From the NCBI RefSeq assembly GCF_000002875.2, contig NC_009413.2:1121823-1185822 (forward strand): a stretch of 64,000 bases of DNA. The letters are read 5' to 3'. Below, in pieces: positions 48,537-59,050 of this stretch. Source of the stretch: Leishmania infantum JPCM5 (taxonomy: Eukaryota > Euglenozoa > Kinetoplastea > Trypanosomatida > Trypanosomatidae). The position numbers and the translations under genes were made by a program. Positions within the stretch are counted from its first letter, which is position 1, and each line of letters begins with the position of its first letter. The notes under the pieces are model-generated. The model saw nothing but the letters and a program-made list of their open reading frames with translations, was not told where the DNA came from and searched no databases.

Positions 48537-49508
48537 ATGTCCCTTCGGTCTGCAATGCACGCGAGTGATGTGGACGACGCAGGACGGGCGCTACAAAGCA
48601 CACAACGCTCGATTGTCTCGATCAGTCGCCTGACGAATGAAATGAGCGAAGTGCGCGCCATGTCGGAGGGCTCGTTCGGTGTGGTGAAGTGTTACCGCCA
48701 CGACTTCGACAAGCTCGAATACGCTGTCAAGCAGACAAAGCGCCCCATTTGCGGTGAGTCGAATCTGCAGCAGCAGCTGCAAGAGATCTACGCGCTGAGC
48801 TCCTTTCCACACCGCCACATTGTCCGCTATTTTGATGGGTGGGTCGAGGACCGCGCCGTCTTTGTGCGACTGGAGAAGCTGGATGACTGCATGGCATCGT
48901 TGCCGCCTCCGGTGAGTGAGAGTGTGCTCACAGCGATGCTCCATCAAACATCTACAGCTCTCTACGAGTTGCATTCCCACGACGTTGTGCACATGGATGT
49001 GAAACCGGAGAACATATTGAGACGTCAGCTCGACGCTGACACGTTCATATTCAAGCTGTGCGATTTTGGTCTGGCGCGTCCCCTCAACGGCAAGGACTCG
49101 GTGACAGGGGAACATTTTCTCGGACTCAACGATGACGATGGTGATCGGCGGTACATGAGCCCAGAGCTCCTGAAAAACCTGCACGACGTCGTTGGACCAC
49201 CTGCTGACATGTACGCCCTCGGAAAAAGCTGCGAGGCGATGATGACCGCCACGGAGGACCCCTCGAATACCAGTGCTAGGCATCTCGAGAGCTACTCACC
49301 GGCATTCATTGCGCTGATCGAGTCGATGCTGTGCGAAGATCCTGCTCGCCGCCCCAGCGCCTTTCAGGTTGTACAAGCGACGCTGCCAGAGAGACTCCTT
49401 AGCGACGGAGGACTGCTAGAGCTGCAGCGCCGCATTGACGCAATTCGCTGCGAAATTTCTGACCTGGACGCATCTGACAATGACGTCATGTCGTCTCCAC
49501 GCACTTGA
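48537..49508 (+). CDS. WEE1: Wee1-like protein kinase
   Basis: 323 aa from the ATG at 48537; a second ATG at 48555 is possible and the maximal frame starts at a GTG at 48495. The protein is nearly all kinase domain: glycine loop EGSFGVVK, Lys in YAVKQTKRP, EIYALSSFPHRHIVRYFDGWVED (close to Wee1 EVYAHAVLGxHxHVVRYFSAWxED), catalytic HMDVKPENIL (about 151), DFGLA (about 175), and DRRYMSPELL. HMDxKPxN is diagnostic of the Wee1/Myt1 group. These kinases inhibit cyclin-dependent kinases by phosphorylation near their ATP loop, holding cells before mitosis. The long regulatory N-terminus of animal Wee1 is absent. Confidence 0.75.
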   Translation: MSLRSAMHASDVDDAGRALQSTQRSIVSISRLTNEMSEVRAMSEGSFGVVKCYRHDFDKLEYAVKQTKRPICGESNLQQQLQEIYALSSFPHRHIVRYFDGWVEDRAVFVRLEKLDDCMASLPPPVSESVLTAMLHQTSTALYELHSHDVVHMDVKPENILRRQLDADTFIFKLCDFGLARPLNGKDSVTGEHFLGLNDDDGDRRYMSPELLKNLHDVVGPPADMYALGKSCEAMMTATEDPSNTSARHLESYSPAFIALIESMLCEDPARRPSAFQVVQATLPERLLSDGGLLELQRRIDAIRCEISDLDASDNDVMSSPRT

Positions 49509-49783
49509 GGACTCCCGCTTGGGAAACTGCAGCAAAGAAAAAAGCGGTGAAAGACAGGTGAGTTCTTGCGCCTCGCGCCCTGCGAATTCCAGTCAGCGGC
49601 TATAGCCTTTGCTCCGAATCACTGACTCCCTCTCCATATCATGGCCATTGCGGTGAAGCCTCTGTGCCTGCTTTGTGCGTCCTTTTGTTTCGTGACGTGC
49701 GCTCGAACGACATCACCCTTTTCTGCTTTTGTGCGTTCTCCTCGTTGCCACTGTTCTTATCTCTTCCGCTTCCTCACTACAAT

Positions 49784-50109
49784 GATTGTGTACGGCCGCC
49801 TCACCGTGACGTCAGGGCCTCATACCCCCCCCCCCCCAACACACACTNNNNNNNNNNNNNNNNNNNNNNNNNNNNNNNNNNNNNNNNNNNNNNNNNNNNN
49901 NNNNNNNNNNNNNNNNNNNNNNNNNNNNNNNNNNNNNNNNNNNNNNNNTGGGAGCGGCCAAGTGCCTGCGGCCTGCCCTGGTATACGGCCGTGGACTCTT
50001 GGTGTCCGCGGAGAGGTCTGGGCTTGCTCTGGGCCGAAGAGACGTGCATCCATGACCACATCTATGCCAGCGCACTGCAAATCGTGTCGACGCTTGAAGA
50101 AATGTGCGC
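49784..50109 (+). repeat. Dispersed repeat family 2, copy 2 (contains gap)
   Basis: Homologous to 13351-13581 on both sides of an N gap. A run of 13 C sits just before the gap and may explain the assembly break. Confidence 0.65.
49848..49948. other. Assembly gap of about 100 N
   Basis: Unresolved bases within a repeat, 206 bp before inverted repeat A. Confidence 1.
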
Positions 50110-50154
50110 TTCCAACCACTGTTGTTGTGTTGCTGCTGCGTTGGGGTGGCTATG

Positions 50155-51517
50155 ACGGCCTTGGCCACCGGTCTCAGACGCCAGCGCGGCATTGCCCGAA
50201 GCTGCGCTTACGGGACGATAGGAGGCGATGCTCGCGCAGCCGCGCACGCGCCCCTGACCGTGCTTTTGATTGCTGCAGCGGCGGGTGGGTGGCGGCGGCA
50301 GCATGGAGTGCCGAGGGCGTGCCGCCTTCTAGCGCGCCAGCGCTGTGCTGCCCAAACCGCCGCCAGAGCCTCGACTCTCCCGCCTGCGCTGTGCCGTGAG
50401 GGCATCCGGCCCGGCGTTGCGCGCGGTATGCTACGCGGGGTTTGCGGATCGTTCGAGGCACACCTCGGTTCAGGCAGCGATTGCGCACGCAATGTTGCTG
50501 TTGCGCACATGCCACGCGCGCTGCCTGGGCTTTCCCCGGCGAGCGCCCGCCGCTTCCCTCCCCCTGTGCTCAGTCAGGAGGACGCGCTATGCGCTCTTGG
50601 TGCGCAGGCACGCGTGCATCCGCGGCGCCCCTCCGCCTGGGCCCACCCACGCCTGTGAAGGGCGTGCGGGCGCAGGAGGGGGTGGGGGCCCCCCCTCCCC
50701 TTGCTGCCACAGACTCGTGGCAGTGCCCCACCTGCCGCGGCGCATGCGGGCAGGCCGTCCACACACGGCCCCCTCCCTGCGGCATCGACGGAAATGGAAG
50801 ATGGAGAACAGGAAACCCCCGACGGACAGCAGCGTCCCCGTGAAGCAGGCCGCAGTGTCCAGAGGTGCGAGGGCTGTGTGCACAGCTAGCATGGTGGATC
50901 ACACCCAGGCAAGGCATGCAGAGGTCAGCAGAGCAGGAGTGATGGATCGAAGAGGCGCGAAGAGATGCAAACCAAACAACGCCCAAGCGCATGTGCTGCG
51001 CAAGCAGGCGGCACCCCCTACCCCCGGCCGGCTGGGCGGATGAGCTACAGGCGCCGGAGGCATGACGGGAAGACCCTGAGCCACACCATGGAGCCCCCCC
51101 CTCCCAGGCTGCGATGCGGAGAGTCGCCACGCCATGCTATCGAATGCAGCGGCTTGAAGCGGCTGAGGGAGCAGCACGGCATGCAGGCGGGGCACGGGAG
51201 CGCAGCGGGCCCCGAGATGCGGCTGGCCAGCGTTCCCCTTGAGTACATCCGGCATGCACCTAGACCACTCCCTGCTACCCCGCACGTCAGACACCACCGC
51301 CTCCGCCGGGCGCCGACCGCGCAGCGCGTAGCCGAAGGAGGAAAGGGGGACGCAAGAGGACATGCAGAGCCGGCTGGGCGCGCGGCCCGATTCATGGGCG
51401 GTGTGGCTCGTCCTAGACGAACCGGGATGTGGGCGTAGTGCAACAGAGGTAGGCGAACTGTGGTTGTGTGGTGCACGTGTGTTTATCGAGTTGCCTCGGG
51501 TGGAGGGACAGGTTGGT
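50155..51517 (+). repeat. Long inverted repeat, copy A (1,363 bp)
   Basis: Reverse complement of 62467-63829 with a constant coordinate sum of 113,984, no indels, and identical translations in several frames across its length. Similarity ends sharply at both edges: ACGGCCTTGG at the left, GGTTGGT at the right. It is GC-rich with overlapping open frames on both strands (up to 232 aa on + and 210 aa on -), none with a recognisable domain. No flanking target-site duplication is apparent. Confidence 0.95.
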
Positions 51518-52215
51518 GAAAGGGTGAGCAAGTGGGCGCTTTTCTGGTCACTCCTTATGTAGTCTCCTGCGTTTCGGCACTGCTGTGTTTCTGCGTTCCT
51601 GTTTCACACCAACACATTCTCGTTAACCGACGTGAACTGCCGCTTAGAGAAAGAGGGCTTGTGTGTGATTCGATGCTGCTCGCGGTCACGTCTTCGTCTT
51701 TGTCTGCACTGCTCTTTATGGGGGCACTAGGATACGAAGGAAGCAATAGACTGCGCCGGTGCGGAGTTCAGAAGCAAGCAAAACAGGCGAAGGCTCTCTG
51801 CACACGCGCTGCATACGCTGTATAACGAGGGAGCGTGTGGCTCGCTGAAACCGGTGCGCTGCTGTGTTCGTCTTTTGCGTGGCATGCCGATCACACGATA
51901 CTGCGCTACGCGGGGTCGTGGCGGTGTGCAACTGCAAGTGAAACGCTCCTCCGACCTCTTCGCTAGTGGATGCCCCACCTTTTCGCTTGCCTCCACTCTC
52001 TTCTGTGCTTTTTGTTACTGCCGGCCTTCATGTACATAAATCCGCACATGCGTGCAATGCCGCGCTTTCTCGTTTTTTTTTTGAACAGGTCATATGAGAT
52101 CCTTCCTATCACTTGTGCTTTTTCCATTGGAATCGGTCTTGCCGCCGTTGTGGTTACCACGCGTTGAGGAGAGGGTGCATATTCAAACAGATCATTAGTG
52201 CTTGGCCGGTGCAAG

Positions 52216-52233
52216 TGCTGCTGCTGCTGCTGC
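52216..52233 (+). repeat. (CTG)n repeat in START gene leader
   Basis: About five CTG units directly before the ATG at 52238. Confidence 0.8.
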
Positions 52234-52237
52234 AACG

Positions 52238-53338
52238 ATGGATAAGGATGGCGAGCGTTACGTGGAGTGTAAGGGGACTCGCTACGCTCTCATGACACTC
52301 CCTCACTTTCGCAAGTTTCGCGACCTCGCTTTGTCGAGCGACTCGGCTTGGAAAACGCACTACTCCGACACCGTACTGAAGGTGGAGTCGAAACCTCCGG
52401 GCGACGGCTCTACGAACCTCAACATAATTAGGGCAACGCGCATCATGAAGAACGTTCCGCCGGGGGTGCTGTACAACCAACTGCACGACGCCCAGTACCG
52501 CGCAACGTGGGACACAAATATGCTGGAAGGGTACAACATTGTTCAGCTAGATAAGCACAACGACATTGGCTATTATGCGGTGAAGTTCCCGTGGCCGTTG
52601 AGCAACCGCGACTTCTGCAACATGCGCTCATGGATGGAGTTCACAAACGGCGAGTACATTATCTTCAACCACTCCGAGCCGCACCCCGATTGCCCTGTGA
52701 AGAAGGGCTTTGTCAGAGCCCGCTCCATCTTGACGGGCTTCTACATTCGGCCCATTTCAGGCGAAAGGGGCACGCAGCTGGTCTACGTCAGCCATAGCGA
52801 CCCCTGCGGCTCCATCCCCCATAGCGTTATCAACTTTGCTATGACGAAGGGAGCACGCATGATCCTGGACAATTGCGAAAAGTACTCGGAGAGGTACCCG
52901 GCCTACGTGGCGAAGATGTATCCGGCGGACCACGTGTATCCATGGCGCACGCCCAAGATGAACTGGGACAGCCCCTACCTGTACCCAGAAGACGTTCCTC
53001 CGAACACTGAGCCAGCAACGGAGCACCAGCAGCCAGAGGCTGGCGGCAGCGGTGGCGAGAAAGGGGAAGGCAATGAGCGATCCGGCGAAGAAAAAGCCGT
53101 CCCGTTTCTCTCCAGCAATGCCGGGTTATTGGGGACGTCACTGCCGCTTGCCCCTGTTGCCCCGTACCGCATCACGGATCTCCTTTCCGTTCAGCAGTAC
53201 CGCTCTATCATGCAGGACGCCATGAACACGGTAGACCGTTCTTTTCTCCGCGAGGGACGCGTGCCGACCACAAAGGAGTACATTGTCCGACTCAAGTACA
53301 TGGTCGAAGGTATCCGCCGGACCACTGTGGACGTCTAG
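52238..53338 (+). CDS. START-domain lipid-transfer protein
   Basis: 366 aa from the ATG at 52238 (MDKDGERYVE). Residues about 20-240 form a START (StAR-related lipid transfer) domain: LNIIRATRIMKNVPPGVLYNQLHDAQYRATWDTNM, the DIGYYAVKFPWPLSNRDFC block typical of the STARD2/STARD10-like group, and VYVSHSDPCGSIPHSVINFA with its C-terminal helix. Such domains bind a single lipid (phosphatidylcholine, ceramide or similar) in a cytosolic cavity. The C-terminal 120 residues hold a Gly/Glu-rich linker and a short helical tail. There is no membrane segment or signal. Lipid specificity cannot be told from sequence. Confidence 0.85.
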   Translation: MDKDGERYVECKGTRYALMTLPHFRKFRDLALSSDSAWKTHYSDTVLKVESKPPGDGSTNLNIIRATRIMKNVPPGVLYNQLHDAQYRATWDTNMLEGYNIVQLDKHNDIGYYAVKFPWPLSNRDFCNMRSWMEFTNGEYIIFNHSEPHPDCPVKKGFVRARSILTGFYIRPISGERGTQLVYVSHSDPCGSIPHSVINFAMTKGARMILDNCEKYSERYPAYVAKMYPADHVYPWRTPKMNWDSPYLYPEDVPPNTEPATEHQQPEAGGSGGEKGEGNERSGEEKAVPFLSSNAGLLGTSLPLAPVAPYRITDLLSVQQYRSIMQDAMNTVDRSFLREGRVPTTKEYIVRLKYMVEGIRRTTVDV

Positions 53339-54481
53339 GCGGCGGCAACCGTTTCTGCTGATGTCATCCATGGTTCCCGTCTATTTGATACTTGCATGGT
53401 ATTTACCCCAGCTCATGACGCCGATGGCGTGTCACGCGCAGCGGCCCCAGCGGCCTCCCTTTTCGCTTTCGCCCTTCCTCTCCATCAGCGCATCCCTGTC
53501 CGATGGCGACGTGCCGTGTCGGCTGCATTTGTGCGCCTCTGTGCGCGGGCAATTCGGCTCACCTTTTTGCGTTACGCGTTTCTCTCTTTTTTTAGTGTTG
53601 TTGCCGCGTCCCTTTTGGCTTCTCTTTCGGGGAGATGGGTGTATTTTTTGGCGCCCGGCGCCGCTCCTTACGTACGCTGTACCTGTGCCTGTGTGTATCG
53701 CGATGTGCGCACATACACAGACCCTTGCATCTTCCTCCACTCCTTTTGCCATTCTCTCTCTGTTTGGCGTTCGAAGCGAGCGAAACACCCTCACAAACGT
53801 GTGTAAAAACGCATACATGACTGCACTACCGCACAGGACAGTACGCAGGCGGTGATGGTGGAAAAAAAAATGGAGAAACAACGATCTTAGCGCGCGGTAA
53901 CCTGCCCAAGGTGCTTGGCGAGTCCCAATCGTGAGCCGATGTCCTGAAGACGAGGCTTTGACGAGGGTGTCCGCATTCCGCTCTCGTGGAGCTCGTCTCC
54001 TCGAGCTTCACGAGCTCTGATAATGTCCCTCTTTTTCGTTCTCACCGTCACGTCCGCGTACTGGGAGGAGGCGCTCTTGAGGGGCTTCGTCACATTTGTC
54101 CAAGTGACTGTGCGCCGTACTCATTGGTGCCAATGCCTCCCTCCCCCTTCACGCCCCCTCCTTTTCTCTCTGATCACTGCCATCCATGCACCTCGTAGTG
54201 TGCTGGTGCCGTAGCCAGATCGCCAAAGCATAAGGCCTCTCCTTCGAACTGCGTGGTGGCACAGGCAGTGACGTACCAGTGCAGGCGTCAACACATATAC
54301 ACAGAGAACGCATGGGGACGAGTGCCAATGGTGTTGTTTGCATCTTGACACCTGACAAGCTCCACCTCTCCACCATCGTCCGAGGGCCGTCCCTTCCTCG
54401 ACCTCTCGCCGGCTTGCCGACTCCACACTGCAACGGCATCGCCTCAGAGGACTGTGCTCAGGTCGCTGCAGCTGAGTGCAG
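53339..54481 (+). other. Intergenic region
   Basis: No gene seen. T/C-rich stretches at about 53570-53625 and 54138-54165. The last AG candidates before the next ATG lie close to it (54475-54481), making a very short 5'UTR possible. Confidence 0.6.
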
Positions 54482-55453
54482 ATGGAGGTGACATACATTG
54501 CCGATTGCGGGCATCACACCCTCAAGTACGCCGGGCTCTCGAAGTGGAACCGCAAGACCGTCGAAGTACTCGTCAAAGAGCGCCGGAATGAGTGCAACGC
54601 GTACGTGGCCGATGACGAGCGGCTTCGACAATGCGTACCTCAGCTGCTCTCCGGAGAATTGCGCGCTGACGAGGAGCTGACGCTCATTTTGCTGCTGGAC
54701 ACCTTCCACTCACAGAAATCAAAGGCATCGCTGCTGTACTCGTGTTTCGAGCAGTTCGGGTGCAAGAAGGTGTGCCTTCACTACACCGCATCTGCAGGAC
54801 TCTACGCAGCTGGTGAGACCTCTGGGGTAGTGGTGGACCTCGGCTACGCCGGGGCTCAGCTCACTTCGGTGCAGCAGGGTACGGTGCAAACGGCCATGTC
54901 GACGCGACTCTCTTCGGTCGGCACTCGAAGCCTCGACGGCGAGCTGCACAGGCTGCTGCGCGGCGACATGACGGAGGCGACACTTCACCTTGTGAAGGCT
55001 CACTGTTGCTCACTGATGGAGCGGGACGAGCTGGTACCGGAGCTGACGCTACCGGACGGCTCCGTGTTCCCATACGACGACCGGACGAGGAGTGAGCTCC
55101 ACAGGGCCAGCAGCGCGCTTCTTTACTCCACCACGTCTTCCGTGCCGGAAACTTTGCGCACAGTTTACCAGAAGCACTCGATTCGCTTCCCCGACTCCAC
55201 CTCGTGGGTGCAGCTGGGCGGTGGATCACTAATCCGCGGTGTGGATGAGGTGCTCACAGCAGCAATGGCCCACCCGCTTTTCCGGCACGCGCCTAAGCGG
55301 CTTCACTTGAAGGACGTCACGCATGCCCCAGTCAGCGGCGGCATCATCCTATCGCAGCTGAACGTGTTCAAGAGCATGTGCATCGGCGTTAGCGACTACG
55401 AGGAATATGGCCCCGACGGATGTCTCCGCATGCAGGTCGCGGACGCCCGGTGA
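54482..55453 (+). CDS. Divergent actin-like (actin-related) protein
   Basis: 323 aa from the ATG at 54482; a GTG two codons upstream opens the frame. Actin/Hsp70-fold nucleotide-binding elements are present but altered: phosphate 1 loop IADCGHHTLKYAG, phosphate 2 loop VVVDLGYAGAQLTSV (compare actin VLDSGDGVTHTV), and adenosine loop WVQLGGGSLIRGVDEVL (compare LSGGTTMYPG). The middle region KKVCLHYTASAGLYAAGETSG matches the actin segment before phosphate 2. It is about 50 residues shorter than actin, and the polymerisation-related surface is not conserved. Kinetoplastids have several divergent actin-like proteins; which one this is, or whether it is nuclear, is not decided here. Confidence 0.75.
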   Translation: MEVTYIADCGHHTLKYAGLSKWNRKTVEVLVKERRNECNAYVADDERLRQCVPQLLSGELRADEELTLILLLDTFHSQKSKASLLYSCFEQFGCKKVCLHYTASAGLYAAGETSGVVVDLGYAGAQLTSVQQGTVQTAMSTRLSSVGTRSLDGELHRLLRGDMTEATLHLVKAHCCSLMERDELVPELTLPDGSVFPYDDRTRSELHRASSALLYSTTSSVPETLRTVYQKHSIRFPDSTSWVQLGGGSLIRGVDEVLTAAMAHPLFRHAPKRLHLKDVTHAPVSGGIILSQLNVFKSMCIGVSDYEEYGPDGCLRMQVADAR

Positions 55454-57343
55454 CGACACGAGCGGAGCGCGTTTTCGCATATGCGCCAGCCCGTTTTGTC
55501 ACAAGGGCCGTTTTCCCCTTTTTTCCCTTCCCCACCCTTTTCCGGCCCTTTCAGAGGGGGCAGCGCACAGACGCACGCGCACACCAGCACATACATCCCT
55601 GCTGCTGCTGATGTACCAGCACAGCAGCCCGCTTGCTTTGCCAACGGTCGCAGAAGTCACTGGTGAAAGTGCCACTGCCATGATGAACTCTCCTGTGTGA
55701 GCGCACATATCCCCCTGCTTCCTTCGTGCTGCTCACTCTCTCCTTGTCTTTACTTTTCCGGTTGTTTGCCCCCCCCCCTCGGCGCGCTGGGTGCGTCCAA
55801 GAGGCTCCTGGTAGCATCGAGTGGCTCTCCGGTCTCTGGTGGGGTTAGGATCGCACGTGGGAGACGGAGAGGAGGACGGTGTGCTGGCGGGGATGCTGGG
55901 ATGGGGATCTTATAGTACCGGTACTCGCCATCCCCTCTTTTTTTGCTACAGTGCTCTCTCCCAGAGCCAAGCGGCTGCCACGTACGGATGGGGCACTCCT
56001 CTGTCACACGGCACCTTCTGTCCATTCAATGTTCTTCCTCTTTGCCCCCCCTCCCTCCCTCGTGCCTTCTCACATGCCGCTCTGTTCGCTTTTTGTGTTT
56101 GCTTCTGTCTGGCGGGGATGCTGTCGCCTTGACATGGCTGTGTGTGCGTCTGTGGAAAGCGATCGCCATTCAGGAGGCGATCGCCGGTATTCGACCGTCG
56201 TTTGTCGAGCGACGTATGACGATGATGAAATTACTCAGCGTCTTGAAGCATCGCGCAAGAGCACGCCTTGAGCTCGCTCGAGCTCGGATGCAGCTGCGAA
56301 ACGTCTGCGACTACGAAGTCATTGGACGCTTCTGCGGACTACTGCTTTTCCCGTTTACCGTTTACGTGTGCGTCGGGCAAACGCAAGGCTACAGCGAGAG
56401 TCAAATCCGCGACCGTATCGCGAGCCGGAAAGACGTGCCCTGAGTGGGACTCGCACGCCCAATGCTTTGGGCTTGGATTTGTTTGTTTCACTTTCCACTG
56501 AACTCGACCGTGATTCGCTCTGTGTCACAGAGTTGCGGCGACCGCGCCGCTACGGAGTGTGTAAGAGGTGTATTCAGGTATGTATGTGCGGGCATCGCGG
56601 CGCTTGGTTGACTCTTGCGCCGCTTGCAGGCTTTCAGTGTCCCCTCCCCTCCAGAAACCGTGTACAACCACGACAGCCGAAAAGGCACTATTGAGGCGCT
56701 TTCCGTCATGAAGAGCGCAAATGAAGTGCGAAGACGCGCGGCGCGCCGGCTGTGACTCACAGGCAGCGTCCTAAACCCGGCACGAATCCTCGGGGCCGAA
56801 TCGGCGACCACGCCAACTTGTCGGCCGTCTCGTGAAAGACGTGATGTGGGCATTGCCTGTTTTGTTGCTGTTTAGTCGCAGGACAACTCGGGCAGCTTCC
56901 GCTGCTCGAAAGACGGATAGGGAGAGACGCAGGGAGTGATGAGCAGTCACATACGTGCTTAGAGGCGTTTTCGCAAGCGTTTTGTGTCCTATTCTTCGTT
57001 TGTTCTTGACCGTACCTTTTTGTGCTTCTCCTCTGACTCGATCTGCCCGCTGCCTATTTTCCCCTCCCCCCGTCCCTCTGCTTGGCTGATCACGCTTACA
57101 AATGCCCAACGTTACATCTCTGTGCGCGTACACACCCTACTCCGACGCTTCCAGAGAAACACAGAAGAACGCGCAACTGTGTCATTATACGGACGGCAAA
57201 ACAGCAGCAAAAGATTCTTTCATATATAAACGCATATATATATATAGTTGTTTCACTGCTGCCTGTACGGCAACCATCGGTGCCATTGGTTGACTGGGAA
57301 ACCACTGTAGCAACATCGAAGGCAGAAAAGGAAAACGAGCGCA
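55454..57343 (+). other. Intergenic region with possible small gene
   Basis: A candidate small ORF lies at 56216-56443. Otherwise there are pyrimidine-rich tracts near 55505-55555 and 56035-56075, a C run near 55770-55779, and an AT-dinucleotide stretch near 57220-57246 before IFT56. Confidence 0.6.
56216..56443 (+). CDS. Possible 75-aa basic protein with one membrane helix
   Basis: ATG at 56216 (MTMMKLLSVLKHRARARL). Basic amphipathic N-terminus (residues 5-28), then CDYEVIGRFCG, a hydrophobic stretch (about 42-58, FCGLLLFPFTVYVCVG) and a polar tail (GYSESQIRDRIASRKDVP). The pattern fits a small mitochondrial membrane protein. The frame remains open upstream and also looks protein-like for about 22 residues (LWKAIAIQEAIAGIRPSFVERR) without a near ATG; the next in-frame ATG is at 55988. 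An AG after a pyrimidine-rich stretch, at 56158-56159, could be the splice acceptor. It could also be a gene remnant. Not recognised. Confidence 0.4.
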   Translation: MTMMKLLSVLKHRARARLELARARMQLRNVCDYEVIGRFCGLLLFPFTVYVCVGQTQGYSESQIRDRIASRKDVP

Positions 57344-59050
57344 ATGATCACCACGAGCGGCCGCGTCGTTCGCAAGGGCGGCAATGCGCCAAATAGCCGG
57401 AAGGCTCCACCACCCAAGCAGACACCTCAGGAGCAGATCGAGGACGCACTGCAGGCACGCGACTTCTCGAAGGCGACCACCATCTTAGAGTTTTACAAGA
57501 CAAGCGGACAGAGCCTCGGCAACCTTTCCATTAACGAATGGCTCGCCTACAGCGCCTTCCACGCGAATGACATGGAGAAGGCCATTGAGGTGTACAAGGA
57601 CATTCTCGCGCTGGACGACTGTGCGCCGATCAACCACACGTACCTGGGCTGCTGCTACTACATGAACGGCTCGTTCAAGGAGGCGGAGGAATGTGCCTTA
57701 CGCGGCCCCGAGTGCCCCCTTCAGACGCGGCTGATGTTGCACATTGCGCAGAAGACGCATGACGAGGAGAAGCTCATGATCTATCACGGCAAGCTACAGG
57801 ATACGATCGAGGATCAGCTCTCGCTGGCTGCGGCGCAGTACATTCGCAACCATTACACTGAGGCCATCGAGGCCTATAAGCCCATTCTTGCTCAGACGAG
57901 GGAGTACAAAGCCCTCAACGTTTACGTGGCGATGTGCTACTTCAAACTGGACTACTACGAGGTGAGCGTCAGTGTGCTGAATGTGTACCTGCAGTCCTAC
58001 AGCAACAGCGCGGTGGCCATCAATCTCAAAGCTGCGAATCACTATCGCCTGTTCAACAACAAGGCGGCGAAGAGCGAGCTGAAGCTGCTGATCGATCTTC
58101 AACGCACCACTTACTACGTTGAGACGGACATTGTAAAGCACAACCTGGTCGTTTTCAACAACGGCGAGGGCGCCCTGCAAGTCCTGCCGTCGATGCTAGA
58201 TGTCGGTATTCCAGAGGCACGCCTGAACTTGGTCATCTATCACCTGCGCCATGAGTGCATCAACGAAGCTTATGAGCTGATGGCCGATGTGGTGCCACTC
58301 ACAACGCAGGAGTACATATTGAAGGCCGTCGTCAACGCGTACGTAGGCCAAAACATGGAGTCACAGGAGCATCTCAAGGTGTGCAAAGAAATCTTCAACT
58401 ACGTGGGCTCCTCGGCGAGTGACCGCGATACGATCCCTGGCCGACAGTGCATGGCGTCGTACTTTTTTCTGCTGCGCGACTTCCCCAACGTGCTCATCTA
58501 CTTGCGTTCAATCAAGCCGTACTTCAGCAAGGACGACACCTTTCTTTACCTCTACGGTATCGCGTGCGCTGGTACTGGGGAGTACGCCGAGGCGGAGCAG
58601 AGCCTGCTCGCCGTCAGCTCCGACAAGATCAAGGCAGAGTTCAGCTACACAAGCTGGCTGGTGCGGTCGCACATCATGAATAAGCACCCCAAGATGGCGT
58701 GGGATATCTACCTGAAGAAGGAGATGGGCGAGTCCATCGGAATCTTGCGGCTCCTCGCGAATGACTGCTACCGCACAAGTGCCTTTTACTACGCAGCCAA
58801 GGCGTTTGACGTGCTGGAGCGACTCGACAGCGATCCCGAGTATGTGGAAGGCAAGAAAGGGGCGTGCATAGGTGTGTTTCAGCAGGTCTTCGCCAACGAG
58901 GAGCCTGCCGAGTCCTTGCTCGACGTGATGAAGATGATTGAAGCGAGTCTGCAGCGACACGCCGATGAACCGCCAGTGGTGCAGCAGTTTTCCAACATGC
59001 TGGCGCTGATGAAAGACTGGGCAAAGGATGCGAAGCTGAAGCGCCGGTGA
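57344..59050 (+). CDS. IFT56: Intraflagellar transport protein IFT56 (TTC26/DYF-13)
   Basis: 568 aa, ATG at 57344. A TPR protein through most of its length: [94 protein letters not shown] and [27 protein letters not shown]. Order, spacing and length match TTC26/DYF-13, and the C-terminal half ([24 protein letters not shown]) is a family block. IFT56 is an IFT-B subunit needed for moving specific cargoes, including motility proteins, into the flagellum. In T. brucei it is essential for flagellum assembly. The protein would act in the flagellar compartment and basal body region. Confidence 0.92.
   Translation: MITTSGRVVRKGGNAPNSRKAPPPKQTPQEQIEDALQARDFSKATTILEFYKTSGQSLGNLSINEWLAYSAFHANDMEKAIEVYKDILALDDCAPINHTYLGCCYYMNGSFKEAEECALRGPECPLQTRLMLHIAQKTHDEEKLMIYHGKLQDTIEDQLSLAAAQYIRNHYTEAIEAYKPILAQTREYKALNVYVAMCYFKLDYYEVSVSVLNVYLQSYSNSAVAINLKAANHYRLFNNKAAKSELKLLIDLQRTTYYVETDIVKHNLVVFNNGEGALQVLPSMLDVGIPEARLNLVIYHLRHECINEAYELMADVVPLTTQEYILKAVVNAYVGQNMESQEHLKVCKEIFNYVGSSASDRDTIPGRQCMASYFFLLRDFPNVLIYLRSIKPYFSKDDTFLYLYGIACAGTGEYAEAEQSLLAVSSDKIKAEFSYTSWLVRSHIMNKHPKMAWDIYLKKEMGESIGILRLLANDCYRTSAFYYAAKAFDVLERLDSDPEYVEGKKGACIGVFQQVFANEEPAESLLDVMKMIEASLQRHADEPPVVQQFSNMLALMKDWAKDAKLKRR

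Larger units (their letters stand above)
49509..52237 (+). other. Intergenic region with repeat, gap and inverted repeat A
   Basis: No gene seen. In order: spacer; dispersed repeat family 2 copy (49784-50109) interrupted by an N gap (49848-49948); inverted repeat A (50155-51517); then spacer to the START gene. The small frames inside the inverted repeat look like GC-rich chance ORFs. Confidence 0.65.

Noticed and set aside
50345..51043. 232-aa and other frames inside inverted repeats A and B
   Set aside because: Several overlapping frames on both strands, expected for GC-rich DNA; no domain or conserved start context. The repeat is kept as a finding, not as a gene.
56370..56500. Possible tRNA-like arms in the spacer
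   Set aside because: T-arm-like and anticodon-arm-like pieces do not combine into a cloverleaf on either strand.
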